From Echinicola rosea (GTDB lineage Bacteria; Bacteroidota; Bacteroidia; Cytophagales; Cyclobacteriaceae), in contig NZ_CP040106.1 of assembly GCF_005281475.1 (NCBI RefSeq), positions 129,501-193,500 of the forward strand: a stretch of 64,000 nucleotides of DNA, read 5' to 3'. Below the pieces are notes generated by a model that was not told the origin of the DNA, did no database searches, and saw only the letters and a list, made by a program, of their open reading frames with translations. Both the position numbers and the translations under genes were made by a program. This document shows positions 9,260 to 17,527 of the stretch, one piece after another. The number at the start of each line of letters is the position of its first letter. Positions within the stretch are counted from its first letter, which is position 1.

Positions 9260-10348
9260 TTATTGGTAATTATTTTTCACTTCCTCCAGGCTAGGAGCAT
9301 TATTAATATGATATTTCTTCAGGACGGTGCCGTCTTGTAGCAGCACTACCCCCGGGTTAGAGCGTATGATGGTCTTGAGGACTGTGGCATCACCAAAATA
9401 ATAGGGCACATTCCAATCCTGTGCCTCCATTACTTGCTCTATTTCATCTGCCGCCGTTGCCGTGACTAACACCGTTTCTACTCCTTCGACATCCATGATG
9501 ACATCCAAGTTGCCAAGCTTATCCGCATCCATCTTATCATAACTGCTGATCAAAATCAACAATTTGTTCCCGCTCAATATCTCCTCAGTAAAGTCCCCTT
9601 CGTCATTCCATACGCCAAAATCAGCTATCTTCGGCAGTGCATCAGGGTTCTTCAGCTGCATGTCCACAAATTCATAACTCTCATCGGAGGGATACTCATC
9701 CAAGACCACCTCCTCACCGTTCTTTTTCATAACATAGCGGTACTCCAATGCTCCGGATGGCTGCATGGCTTCTGGGATATTAACACCTTCCTTATACGCT
9801 CTAAAATCAATGAAAGGCAAATTACGAATGGCCAATACGGACAGAACAAAACATGCCAACGCACTCCCTGCGACCACAACAGAAGTAGCTTTTGAGGTAC
9901 CGTTCGGTAGATCTTTCCTGAAAATAAACAGCACCCCAATCATCACTATCAACACAACATCCTTGTAAAAGCTCTGCCAGGGTGTAAGCTTGATCGCATC
10001 ACCAAAACAACCACAGTCGGTCACCTTGTTAAAATAGGCCGAATAAAAGGTCAGAAACGTAAAAAAGAGGATCATTACCAATAAAAGGCTCACGGTAAGG
10101 TTTCGCTTGAAGTTTAATAGCAACATAATCCCCAAAACCACTTCCAGTACAATCAAAAAAACGGACAGCTCAAGCGAAAATGGCTTAAACACCTCGAAAA
10201 ATGAGGCAATGTCATTTGAAAATACTTCGAAATATTCCTCAAGTTTAATGGAGGTTCCCACTGGATCGTTTACTTTGATCAGACCTGAAAAAACAAAAAG
10301 TCCTCCAACCAAAAACCTGAACAGGGTCAGTATGATTTTTTTAAGCAT
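9260..10348 (-). CDS. DoxX/MauE-like membrane protein with C-terminal thioredoxin-like region
   Basis: A 362-residue membrane protein resembling the Bacteroidota BT_3928-type family. The N-terminal half (about residues 5-165) is DoxX/MauE-like with four hydrophobic helices (FRFLVGGLFVFSGLIKVNDP, then LSVFLIVLEVVLGIMLLL) and the motif DCGCFGDAIKLTPWQSFYKD containing a conserved Cys pair. A further hydrophobic helix follows near 155-175. The C-terminal half looks soluble with a thioredoxin-like pattern (LLILISSYDKMDADKL, then PGVVLLQDGTVLKKY) but no CXXC pair. A role in envelope redox or methylation-like electron transfer is possible but unproven. It overlaps the DUF1599 stop by 8 bases, indicating translational coupling, and aroK starts 2 bases after it. 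Confidence 0.82.
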   Translation of the reverse strand: MLKKIILTLFRFLVGGLFVFSGLIKVNDPVGTSIKLEEYFEVFSNDIASFFEVFKPFSLELSVFLIVLEVVLGIMLLLNFKRNLTVSLLLVMILFFTFLTFYSAYFNKVTDCGCFGDAIKLTPWQSFYKDVVLIVMIGVLFIFRKDLPNGTSKATSVVVAGSALACFVLSVLAIRNLPFIDFRAYKEGVNIPEAMQPSGALEYRYVMKKNGEEVVLDEYPSDESYEFVDMQLKNPDALPKIADFGVWNDEGDFTEEILSGNKLLILISSYDKMDADKLGNLDVIMDVEGVETVLVTATAADEIEQVMEAQDWNVPYYFGDATVLKTIIRSNPGVVLLQDGTVLKKYHINNAPSLEEVKNNYQ

Positions 10349-10892
10349 GCTCTTGTTCGTTTAGCTTGATGAGACAAAAGATGGCATAATTAATCATGTC
10401 CTGATAATTGGCATCCACCCCTTCAGAAGCAAGGGTTTTGCCGCTATTGTCTTCTATTTGTTTTACACGGTATAGTTTCATCAAAATGATATCCGTCATG
10501 GAAGACACCCGCATATCTCGCCAGGCTTCTCCATAATCGTGGTTTTTGTTTTCCAGTAGCCCCCTCGTGGCATCTACCCACTTTTCATACAACGGCTCAA
10601 GCTCCTCATACCCAAGATCCAGCCGTTCATCATTTTTTAAATCCAGCTGGATCAAGGCAATCAAACAGTAATTGATAATGCCAATAAATTCGTCTTGAAC
10701 AGGATCTTGAACGCGTTGGGTCCCTTTATCTTGGATGGAACGAATACGCTGGGCCTTGATAAAAATCTGGTCTGTAATGGACGGTAAGCGCAACACTCTC
10801 CAAGCCGTCCCATAATCGACGGTTTTCTTCTTAAAAAGTTCTTTACAAAGGGTAATAACTTGATTATATTCGCTAACAGTTTGCGTTTTCAA
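10341..10892 (-). CDS. DUF1599 domain protein
   Basis: A protein of about 183 residues containing two related DUF1599-type units, each with a KKxxDYGxAWRxxRxxSxTD core (KKTVDYGTAWRVLRLPSITD and KNHDYGEAWRDMRVSSMTD), so it is an internal duplication. Function is unknown; the family is common in Bacteroidota. I chose the TTG at 10892 (LKTQTVSEYNQ) because it gives the usual family length and avoids the divergent folP start at 10901. A longer frame starting at 10973 would run antisense through the first 70 bases of folP and has no family similarity there. It is the first gene of the DUF1599-DoxX-aroK unit. Confidence 0.82.
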   Translation of the reverse strand: MKTQTVSEYNQVITLCKELFKKKTVDYGTAWRVLRLPSITDQIFIKAQRIRSIQDKGTQRVQDPVQDEFIGIINYCLIALIQLDLKNDERLDLGYEELEPLYEKWVDATRGLLENKNHDYGEAWRDMRVSSMTDIILMKLYRVKQIEDNSGKTLASEGVDANYQDMINYAIFCLIKLNEQEHA

Positions 10893-10900
10893 AGCAATGA

Positions 10901-11794
10901 ATGATTTTAATGAAAGATACTCCGAACTTATCTTCAGAGACCGAAGATAAATTATTTCCCTCAAAAATAACACTCCAAATCAAAGGAAAGCTCATTCTAT
11001 TGGATGATCCTTGTGTAATGGGCATTCTCAATGTCACACCGGATTCTTTTTTTTCTGAAAGCCGTATCAGCAGTGACGAAAATCAGTTGCTTCAAAAGGC
11101 AGAAAAGCTACTTGGTGAAGGTGCTTCAATACTTGACTTGGGAGGATATAGCAGCAGGCCTGGCGCTGCCGAAGTCACCACAGAAGATGAGGTAAAACGG
11201 ATTGTGCCCGCTGTTAAAGCCATAAAAAAACAATTTCCCACTTCCATCCTATCAGTGGACACGTTTAGACACGAGGTGGCGGAGGCCGCTTTTGCTGAAG
11301 GGGCCGACATCATAAACGATATTTCCGGAGGGGAATTGGATGCAGAAATGATTCCTACAGTCGCAAAACTAAACATTCCCTATATCTGTATGCATATGCG
11401 CGGAAATCCTGCAACCATGCAGGACAAAACGGAGTATAATAACCTAGAAAAAGATATTTTATTGTTTTTTAACGAAAAATTGAACCAATGTCATAAAGCT
11501 GGCATTAAAGATGTAATAATTGATCCAGGGTTTGGTTTTGCTAAAAATTTAGCACAAAATTATAGGATTCTTAAAAATTTATCTTATTTTAAGACTATAA
11601 AAAGCCCTATATTAGCTGGTGTCTCCAGAAAATCTATGATTTATAAAATTTTGGGTGTATCACCTGAGAAGGCACTGAATGGCACCACAGCCCTCAATAT
11701 GACTGCGCTCCTAAACGGAGCTAAAATATTAAGAGTACACGACGTAAAAGAAGCTACTGAAACCGTAAAATTATATAAACAACTTTACCCTTGA
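10901..11794 (+). CDS. folP: Dihydropteroate synthase
   Basis: Condenses p-aminobenzoate with dihydropterin pyrophosphate in folate synthesis; target of sulfonamides. At 297 residues it shows the signatures CVMGILNVTPDSFF (about 39-52), LDLGGYSSRPGA (about 79-90), an SVDTF loop, NDISGG (about 135), DPGFGFAKN (about 205-213) and SRKSMI (about 243). The N-terminal 35 residues are a weakly conserved lead. Two ATGs 9 bases apart (10901 and 10910) are both possible starts. It overlaps cdaA by four bases, so the two are translationally coupled; a folP-cdaA pair is common in this phylum. Confidence 0.95.
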   Translation: MILMKDTPNLSSETEDKLFPSKITLQIKGKLILLDDPCVMGILNVTPDSFFSESRISSDENQLLQKAEKLLGEGASILDLGGYSSRPGAAEVTTEDEVKRIVPAVKAIKKQFPTSILSVDTFRHEVAEAAFAEGADIINDISGGELDAEMIPTVAKLNIPYICMHMRGNPATMQDKTEYNNLEKDILLFFNEKLNQCHKAGIKDVIIDPGFGFAKNLAQNYRILKNLSYFKTIKSPILAGVSRKSMIYKILGVSPEKALNGTTALNMTALLNGAKILRVHDVKEATETVKLYKQLYP

Positions 11795-12657
11795 ATCTAC
11801 TTTTCAAAATAGGATTTTTAGACATTTCCATCGTCAATATTATAGACATTACCTTGGTAAGTATCCTGATTTACCAAGTCTATAAATTGATGCGAGGCAG
11901 TGTGGCCATAAAAATCTTTCTAGGGTTCTTGTCTATATACCTGGTCTATTTGGTGGTCAATGCAGCAAGAATGGAGTTGCTTTCCAGTATTTTGGGGCAG
12001 TTTATGGGGGTAGGTGTCATCGCCGCTATCATTCTTTTCGCACCTGAAATACGAAAATTCCTGTTGATCATCGGCAGAAGCTCTATCCTTTCGAATGAAA
12101 ATGTACTCCAAGAGCTCCTTTTCTGGAGAAAAAAGGAAACCAACGCATTTAACATCACCCCAATCATCGAGGCCTGCAAATCGCTCTCAGGTACCAGTAC
12201 CGGTGCGTTGATGGTGGTTTCTCGAAATACAGAGCTTAAATTCTACGCAGAAAGCGGAGACTTGATTGATGCCATCGTTTCTAAACGATTACTGATCAGT
12301 ATTTTTAATAAATACAGCCCGCTGCATGATGGTGCAGTGATCCTTTACAATGGCAAGGTAAAAGCGGCCAGGTGCATCTTACCGGTAACAGAAAAAGAGG
12401 TCCCGGCCAAGTTTGGCCTTCGTCACCGTGCGGCAATCGGTATGTCCGAAGCTACGGATACCCTGGTACTGATCGTGTCGGAAGAGACGGGCCAGGTTTC
12501 TATGGCAAAAAACGGCAATATCCTCCACAACCTTTCTTTCCAAGAAGTGCGCGAGATGCTCAACAACTACCTTACCGGCGTAGATATCGACGATAAATTT
12601 GAAATGATCAGTCCCTTTACGAACAGAAAGCTTAAATCCCGTCCTGCTGAGGCGTAG
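11791..12657 (+). CDS. cdaA: Diadenylate cyclase CdaA (c-di-AMP synthase)
   Basis: Makes cyclic di-AMP from two ATP; the second messenger controls osmolyte, potassium and cell-wall homeostasis. A 288-residue CdaA-type protein with three N-terminal hydrophobic helices (about residues 10-90) and a DAC/DisA_N domain bearing the catalytic motifs HDGAVIL (about 176) and GLRHRAAIGMSE (about 209). A TTG start overlaps the folP TGA stop (TTGA); the sequence from there (LFKIGFLDISIVNIID) matches the usual CdaA N-terminus. Downstream stands a perfect 44-bp palindrome shared with convergent kbl. Confidence 0.95.
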   Translation: MNLLFKIGFLDISIVNIIDITLVSILIYQVYKLMRGSVAIKIFLGFLSIYLVYLVVNAARMELLSSILGQFMGVGVIAAIILFAPEIRKFLLIIGRSSILSNENVLQELLFWRKKETNAFNITPIIEACKSLSGTSTGALMVVSRNTELKFYAESGDLIDAIVSKRLLISIFNKYSPLHDGAVILYNGKVKAARCILPVTEKEVPAKFGLRHRAAIGMSEATDTLVLIVSEETGQVSMAKNGNILHNLSFQEVREMLNNYLTGVDIDDKFEMISPFTNRKLKSRPAEA

Positions 12658-12788
12658 GTGACAGAATCAACCCTGCCAAAAGGCATACATTTTACTGATT
12701 CCACCTTCCATTCTGACCGATTTTCTTGCATTTTCAGCTTTTCCCGATCTCCATAGGGACAGGCTAAAACGATCCCTAATGCATAAAC

Positions 12789-12832
12789 CGCGTTAAAAAT
12801 TGAAATGAAATTTCATTTCAATTTTTAACGCG
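12789..12832. terminator. 44-bp perfect palindrome between cdaA and kbl
   Basis: Two 22-base arms, CGCGTTAAAAATTGAAATGAAA and its exact complement, meet at 12810/12811 with no spacer. It lies 131 bases after the cdaA stop and 12 bases after the kbl stop. It could act as a two-way terminator, with the A/T-rich inner stem unusual for that role. Confidence 0.6.
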
Positions 12833-12844
12833 TATTCAACAAGC

Positions 12845-14038
12845 CTAGATCACACCCAGTTCCTTTCCAACTTCCGTAAAGGCCTCAATGGCCGCATCCA
12901 AATGGTCTCGATCATGGGCAGCAGATATCTGCACACGTATTCTGGCTTGGCCTTTTGGCACCACTGGGTAATAAAATCCTATTACATACACGCCCCGCTC
13001 AAGTAACTTATCGGCCATTTGCTGGGAAAGCACCGCATCGTATAGCATGATCGGGACGATCGGGTGTACACCAGGCTTGATGTCAAACCCTACTTCAGTC
13101 ATTTTCTCCCTAAAATAAGTGGTATTCTCCTCCAGTTTATCCCGGAGTTCGGTGGTTTCCGACAATAAGTCAAAGACAGCAATGGACGCCCCCGTAATGG
13201 CAGGAGCAAGGGTATTGGAGAAAAGATACGGCCGAGAACGCTGACGAAGAATATCTATGATCTCCTTTCTTCCTGAAGTAAATCCTCCTGAGGCACCTCC
13301 AAGTGCTTTGCCCAAGGTGCCGGTAATGATATCCATTTTGCCCATTACACCTTTCAGCTCATGTACCCCCCTGCCTGTCTTACCAATGAATCCGGTCGAA
13401 TGACACTCATCGGACATCACTAGGGCATTGTGTTTTTCTGCCAAGGCAACGATCTTATCCATCTGGGCAATGGTACCGTCCATGGAGAAGGCGCCATCCG
13501 TCACAATGATCTTTTGCTTTGCTCCCTTTTCATTGGCCTCCATCAACTGGGCTTCCAAGTCCTCCATATCGTTATGCTTGTAGCGAAACCTCATTGCTTT
13601 GCAAAGCCGCACGCCGTCAATGATAGAAGCATGGTTTAGGGCATCAGAGATGATCGCATCTTCAGGCCCCAGGATGGGCTCAAATACCCCCCCATTGGCA
13701 TCAAAAGCTGCCGCGTACAGAATGGTATCCTCTGTACCCAAAAATTCACTGATTTTCTGCTCAAGCTCTTTATGGATATCCTGTGTACCACAAATAAATC
13801 TCACAGAAGACATTCCGTACCCATGGGTATCAATAGCCTTTTTGGCAGCTTCTATCACCTTTGGATGACTGGAAAGGCCCAAGTAATTATTAGCGCAAAA
13901 GTTCAGCACCTCTTTCCCGTCTGCGGTGGTAATTTCTGCTCCCTGAGGAGAAGTAATCACCCGCTCCGACTTGTAGAGCCCTGCCTCACTAATTTCTTTC
14001 AATTCCTTTTCTAATTTTATCTTTAAACTTTCGTACAT
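12845..14038 (-). CDS. kbl: Glycine C-acetyltransferase (2-amino-3-ketobutyrate CoA ligase)
   Basis: PLP enzyme that cleaves 2-amino-3-ketobutyrate with CoA to glycine and acetyl-CoA, the second step of threonine breakdown. At 397 residues it has the normal length of the alpha-oxoamine synthase family. It shows [14 protein letters not shown] (about 46-59), [16 protein letters not shown], the PLP-binding Asp/His segment [18 protein letters not shown], and the Schiff-base lysine in [14 protein letters not shown] (about 240-253). It is divergent from tdh, the enzyme for the preceding step. KBL and the serine palmitoyltransferase-like relatives share the fold, but the tdh neighbour settles the function. 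Confidence 0.95.
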   Translation of the reverse strand: MYESLKIKLEKELKEISEAGLYKSERVITSPQGAEITTADGKEVLNFCANNYLGLSSHPKVIEAAKKAIDTHGYGMSSVRFICGTQDIHKELEQKISEFLGTEDTILYAAAFDANGGVFEPILGPEDAIISDALNHASIIDGVRLCKAMRFRYKHNDMEDLEAQLMEANEKGAKQKIIVTDGAFSMDGTIAQMDKIVALAEKHNALVMSDECHSTGFIGKTGRGVHELKGVMGKMDIITGTLGKALGGASGGFTSGRKEIIDILRQRSRPYLFSNTLAPAITGASIAVFDLLSETTELRDKLEENTTYFREKMTEVGFDIKPGVHPIVPIMLYDAVLSQQMADKLLERGVYVIGFYYPVVPKGQARIRVQISAAHDRDHLDAAIEAFTEVGKELGVI

Positions 14039-14131
14039 AATATATTTGGATTTAATTTCGTATCATTGTAACTGAAAAACTTTCATATAAAAGTAGTTTA
14101 AAATATTTACAATCGGTAAAATTGAATTTAT

Positions 14132-14139
14132 TAATTTTG
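14132..14139 (+). promoter_or_regulatory. Candidate -7 element in the kbl-tdh divergent region
   Basis: Plus-strand TAATTTTG fits TAnnTTTG. It would give tdh a leader of about 155 bases. No strong -33 element is seen. Confidence 0.3.
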
Positions 14140-14255
14140 CGTAAGCTCGGATTGCTCATTACGATATCGTATAAGCACCTAAATGACGCAAAAACAAGTT
14201 AAAGGCCTCAAAAGGAAAGCCTACACTTATTCCGAATAAATATAAACCCTAAACA

Positions 14256-14290
14256 TAAAAAAGCCCTTGTCGGCACTCAGACAAGGCTTA
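14256..14290 (-). other. Terminator-like hairpin just before the tdh start
   Basis: AAGCCCTTGTC (14261-14271) and GACAAGGCTT (14280-14289) pair with one bulged C. Read on the minus strand it is followed by a run of six or seven T, so it looks like a terminator pointing towards kbl, 8 bases from the tdh ATG. In the tdh leader it would instead be a stem close to the start codon. Confidence 0.4.
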
Positions 14291-14298
14291 TAGAGATT

Positions 14299-15255
14299 AT
14301 GGAAACAATTCTTATCACTGGAGCTGCAGGGCAACTGGGCTCCGAACTGACCTTGGCACTGGCCAACATGCACGGAGGTGATCGCATCATTGCCACGGAC
14401 ATAAACGAGGCCTCAGCGTGCAAGTTTGACTATTGTCGTTTTATGCCATTGGACGTAATGGACAGGCAAAAAATGGCTGAAATTGTAAAAACCGAAACGG
14501 TCACCCAGATCTACCACCTTGCCGCAATCCTCTCTGCCACCAGTGAAAAGAATCCGATTTTTGCTTGGAACTTAAATATGGAAAGCCTCCTTTCTATCCT
14601 AGAGATCGCCAAGGAACAAAAGCTTAATAAAATCTATTGGCCTTCCTCCATTGCTGTTTTTGGCCCCAACACGCCAATGCAGAACACGCCCCAAGACTGT
14701 GTAATGGATCCTAATACGGTTTATGGCATCTCCAAACAAGCAGGTGAAAGATGGTGCGCTTATTATTTCGAAAAATACGGAGTGGATGTGAGGAGTTTGC
14801 GCTACCCTGGCCTGATCGGCTATAAGTCAATGCCGGGTGGTGGCACCACAGACTATGCTGTAGATATCTTTCACAAAGCCATCGAGGGCGAGGATTTTGA
14901 ATGCTTCCTTAGCGAAGACACCTATCTGCCCATGATGTACATGGATGACGCGATCAAGGCTACCCTGGACCTGATGCATGCCCCCGCAGAGCAAATAAAA
15001 GTACGCTCCAGCTATAACCTTGGCGGCATCAGTTTCTCTCCCAAAGAAATACACGAATGCATCAAACAACATTACCCGAATTTCAACATCTCCTACAAAC
15101 CAGATTTTAGGCAGGAAATCGCTGACACCTGGCCTGACAGCATCGATGACAGCGCTGCCCAAAATGACTGGGGATGGCAACATTCTTTTGGATTGGAAGA
15201 AATGACTAAGGATATTTTGGCTAACTTACCGGCTTATTTGGTAAACCTAAAATAG
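14299..15255 (+). CDS. tdh: L-threonine 3-dehydrogenase, SDR/UDP-glucose-epimerase type
   Basis: Oxidises L-threonine to 2-amino-3-ketobutyrate with NAD+. A 318-residue extended short-chain dehydrogenase: N-terminal TGAAGQLGSELT nucleotide motif (about 7-18), HLAAILSATSEKNP, catalytic YGISKQAGE (Tyr and Lys, about 141-149), then RYPGLIGYKSMPGGGTTDYA and YLPMMYMDD, the pattern of the epimerase-like threonine dehydrogenases known from Bacteroidota. This is unrelated to the zinc-dependent E. coli Tdh. Divergent kbl supplies the next step, so the pair forms a threonine-to-glycine module. The NlpE-like gene starts 6 bases after its stop. Confidence 0.92.
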   Translation: METILITGAAGQLGSELTLALANMHGGDRIIATDINEASACKFDYCRFMPLDVMDRQKMAEIVKTETVTQIYHLAAILSATSEKNPIFAWNLNMESLLSILEIAKEQKLNKIYWPSSIAVFGPNTPMQNTPQDCVMDPNTVYGISKQAGERWCAYYFEKYGVDVRSLRYPGLIGYKSMPGGGTTDYAVDIFHKAIEGEDFECFLSEDTYLPMMYMDDAIKATLDLMHAPAEQIKVRSSYNLGGISFSPKEIHECIKQHYPNFNISYKPDFRQEIADTWPDSIDDSAAQNDWGWQHSFGLEEMTKDILANLPAYLVNLK

Positions 15256-15261
15256 AAGTTG

Positions 15262-15747
15262 ATGAAAAAACTAGTGCCATACGTCTTTTTGATAGGACTG
15301 GCTTTTGGATGCGACAGACCGGCAAAAGAAACGGCCAATGAAGAGCTGACCACAGAAAGTGCCCCTGAGCCTGCCGACAAGGTTCTTCAGAAAGAGGGCT
15401 CTACCTGGTTCACTTACGAAGGCACCTTGCCTTGCGCTGATTGCAGCGGTATCAAGATGACCTTGAGATTAGAAAACCGAGCTGAGAAGAATGCACGGGA
15501 ATACAAACTTTCACAAGCCTATCTGGGCACTACGGATGGAGACAGGACCTTCGAATCCTCAGGGGTTTACGAAGTCACTTATGGCATGGAAGGGAATCCT
15601 GGAGCCATGATCATCACCCTGTTGGACGATCAGGAAAATCCCGTCAAACATTTTCTTCAGGAAAAGGATAGCGATGAGCTTATCATGCTTGACATCAACA
15701 AAAAGAAAATAATATCTGACCTTAATTATTCATTGACCATAAAATAA
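15262..15747 (+). CDS. NlpE-like lipoprotein
   Basis: A 161-residue lipoprotein of the copper-resistance/NlpE N-terminal domain family. The signal peptide ends in lipobox LAFGC (Cys about residue 17). The NlpE barrel motif LPCADCSGIKMTLRLEN (about 59-75) contains the CxxC pair, and the LGTTDGDRTFESSGVYEV stretch is family-like. In proteobacteria NlpE senses surface contact and envelope stress through Cpx; here only the fold can be claimed. I use the ATG at 15262 rather than the TTG one codon upstream. It starts 6 bases after tdh and probably shares its transcript. Confidence 0.83.
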   Translation: MKKLVPYVFLIGLAFGCDRPAKETANEELTTESAPEPADKVLQKEGSTWFTYEGTLPCADCSGIKMTLRLENRAEKNAREYKLSQAYLGTTDGDRTFESSGVYEVTYGMEGNPGAMIITLLDDQENPVKHFLQEKDSDELIMLDINKKKIISDLNYSLTIK

Positions 15748-15764
15748 AGTGGCTCAGCGCAGCC

Positions 15765-15819
15765 AAGGAAAAATCTCACAAAGCCTATTGGGAAATAGTG
15801 TGATGTAAGATTTTTCCTT
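15765..15819. terminator. Long imperfect hairpin between convergent genes
   Basis: AAGGAAAAATCT (15765-15776) pairs perfectly with AGATTTTTCCTT (15808-15819). CACA/TGTG and CTATT/AATAG extend the stem inward past a 5-base bulge. It can serve both the NlpE-like gene and the minus-strand ArsC-like gene. Confidence 0.55.
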
Positions 15820-15843
15820 AATTCAATGCTAAAGGGACGGAAC

Positions 15844-16200
15844 CTATTTTTTCTCCAATATGGTTTCTTTCTGAAAACCAAGTAAAATTTCACCGTCAGG
15901 ATAAACCATCACGGGTCGCTTGATCATGCTGCTATTACTAATCAATAGAGGAATTGCCGTGATTGCCTCATCCAGCCCTGCCTTTTCATCATCTGTAAGC
16001 TTCCGATAAGTGGTTCCCCGCTTATTCACCAACTTATCCAGCGTCACCTTTTCAAGAAATCCTTCCAAAAGTGCCGTCGTCGGAGGCGTCTTTTTGTAAT
16101 CCACAAATTCATAAGGAATCTCATGTTCATCCAATAACTTAAATGTCTTTTTCATGGTATCGCAATTCTTGATGCCATATACTGTAAGCTTATTTTCCAT
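15844..16200 (-). CDS. ArsC/Spx/YffB family reductase-like protein
   Basis: A 118-residue thioredoxin-fold protein: LTVYGIKNCDTMKK at the N-terminus with a single conserved Cys (CDTM, the YffB pattern rather than the CXXC of Spx or the arsenate reductase loop), YEFVDYKKTPP, and the late segment SMIKRPVMVY with the cis-Pro region. YffB-type proteins are suspected glutathione-dependent thiol reductases; arsenate reduction is not established. I chose the ATG at 16200 because it gives the usual family length and starts just before the first strand; an upstream ATG at 16227 adds nine residues without similarity. Single-gene unit convergent with the NlpE-like gene. Confidence 0.87.
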   Translation of the reverse strand: MENKLTVYGIKNCDTMKKTFKLLDEHEIPYEFVDYKKTPPTTALLEGFLEKVTLDKLVNKRGTTYRKLTDDEKAGLDEAITAIPLLISNSSMIKRPVMVYPDGEILLGFQKETILEKK

Positions 16201-16339
16201 CAGCTGTTTGTAAGTTTTTTCCTGCACAAAACTAATTTTTTCGCTGATAGCCCACCAATTTTCCTTAGGAAATATGCCCCCTTTTCTTCTTTACTTTTGG
16301 ACATTCATTTATATTAACGGATTCATCTAAATTGCACTC

Positions 16340-17377
16340 ATGAAGGGAAACCGCAAAACTAATTCCTGCCTTAACTGTGGCCAAGAGCTCAGTAAAGACA
16401 ATAATTTCTGTCCGAATTGTGGCCAGGAAAACAAAGACCAAAGCGTACCATTCTGGGTCTTTTTAAGTGACTTCTTTGCCAATTACTTGAATTTTGAATC
16501 GGTATTTTTCAGGACAATTCCTACATTCTTGCTCAAACCCGGCAAACTCACCCAAGAGTTCAATGCTGGAAAAAGACGAAAATACCTCCACCCTATCCGC
16601 CTTTACTTAATTCTTTCCTTGTTTTATTTCTTTGCGGTAGGAATGATCATCCCCGCAGATATCTTTGACAAGGTAATGGTCAATAAGTTCAGCGGTGACG
16701 CCACTTCTGAATTGATTCAAAAAAACCTTTCCCCATCACTCTCTTCAGCGGAACGACAAGAACTGGACAGCTTGATTAAAACGCATCAAATTGACAGTTT
16801 AAGGGCTCAGTTCAGGCTTTTCTCAGGTCATGAAAATGATTCTTCCACGACATGGATGCAGCTAAAAACAGCTGCCCAAAACCCCAATTTGGCCGACAGT
16901 ACATTTGGCACCTTCCTTCGAAAAACGGATTACATGATATTCAGTGAATTGGACACTGACCTCCAACGAAACTTTATTGCCAACTCAAATCTTTATATCA
17001 TTAATTCTGCCCAAAACCTCCCCATTATGATGTTTGTCCTTTTGCCATTTTTTGCACTGGTATTATTGGGATTATATATCAAAAAGGAGACTTACTACGT
17101 CGAGCATCTGATTTGTGGACTTCATGTCCATAGTTTTGCCTACCTGATCTACGGGAGCGGATTGCTCCTGTTCAATTTTGACATTGTCAATACCGGATGG
17201 ATCATCATAAGTTGTTTCGTACTGGTCACCAGTTATGCTTATTTCAGCCTTTTACGACTACATCAACAAGGCTGGCTACTTACACTTGTAAAATTCTGGG
17301 CACTTGGCTTTGTTTATTTTTCTGCATTGTTTTTAGCCATAGGCATCGAGCTTTACATCTCACTATTGTTACTGTAA
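16340..17377 (+). CDS. DUF3667 zinc-ribbon membrane protein
   Basis: A 345-residue protein. The N-terminus carries a double CxxC zinc ribbon, CLNCGQELSKDNNFCPNCGQ (about 10-29). Then come the DUF3667 region FANYLNFESVFFRTIPTFL and LLKPGKLTQEFNAGKRRKYL, and four or five predicted membrane helices (about 90-110, 230-250, 260-280, 285-305 and 315-340). A soluble loop of about 120 residues sits between helix 1 and the rest. Function is unknown; the family is abundant in Bacteroidota. No operon partner: flanked by the ArsC-like gene (divergent) and a strong terminator shared with hemL. Confidence 0.88.
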   Translation: MKGNRKTNSCLNCGQELSKDNNFCPNCGQENKDQSVPFWVFLSDFFANYLNFESVFFRTIPTFLLKPGKLTQEFNAGKRRKYLHPIRLYLILSLFYFFAVGMIIPADIFDKVMVNKFSGDATSELIQKNLSPSLSSAERQELDSLIKTHQIDSLRAQFRLFSGHENDSSTTWMQLKTAAQNPNLADSTFGTFLRKTDYMIFSELDTDLQRNFIANSNLYIINSAQNLPIMMFVLLPFFALVLLGLYIKKETYYVEHLICGLHVHSFAYLIYGSGLLLFNFDIVNTGWIIISCFVLVTSYAYFSLLRLHQQGWLLTLVKFWALGFVYFSALFLAIGIELYISLLLL

Positions 17378-17484
17378 AAAGTATGCTGAGGAATTCTTGA
17401 AAAATGATCAAGCATTATTTCCAGAAGGCGAGCAAAGGGCATTGTGCTAAGTCACCTATCATAAAACCTCAATTTGGCCATATG

Positions 17485-17527
17485 AAAAGAAAACGGGCTG
17501 CCATTTTCTAGCAGCCCGTTTTCTTTT
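17485..17527. terminator. Bidirectional rho-independent terminator
   Basis: Perfect 17-base arms (17485-17501 and 17511-17527) with GC-rich core ACGGGCTGC and A/T tails on both sides, loop of 9. It serves the DUF3667 gene and minus-strand hemL; the hemL stop codon lies at its right edge. Confidence 0.85.

Noticed and set aside
10893..10973. 27-codon N-terminal extension of the DUF1599 gene
   Set aside because: It runs antisense through the start of folP and lacks similarity to the family.
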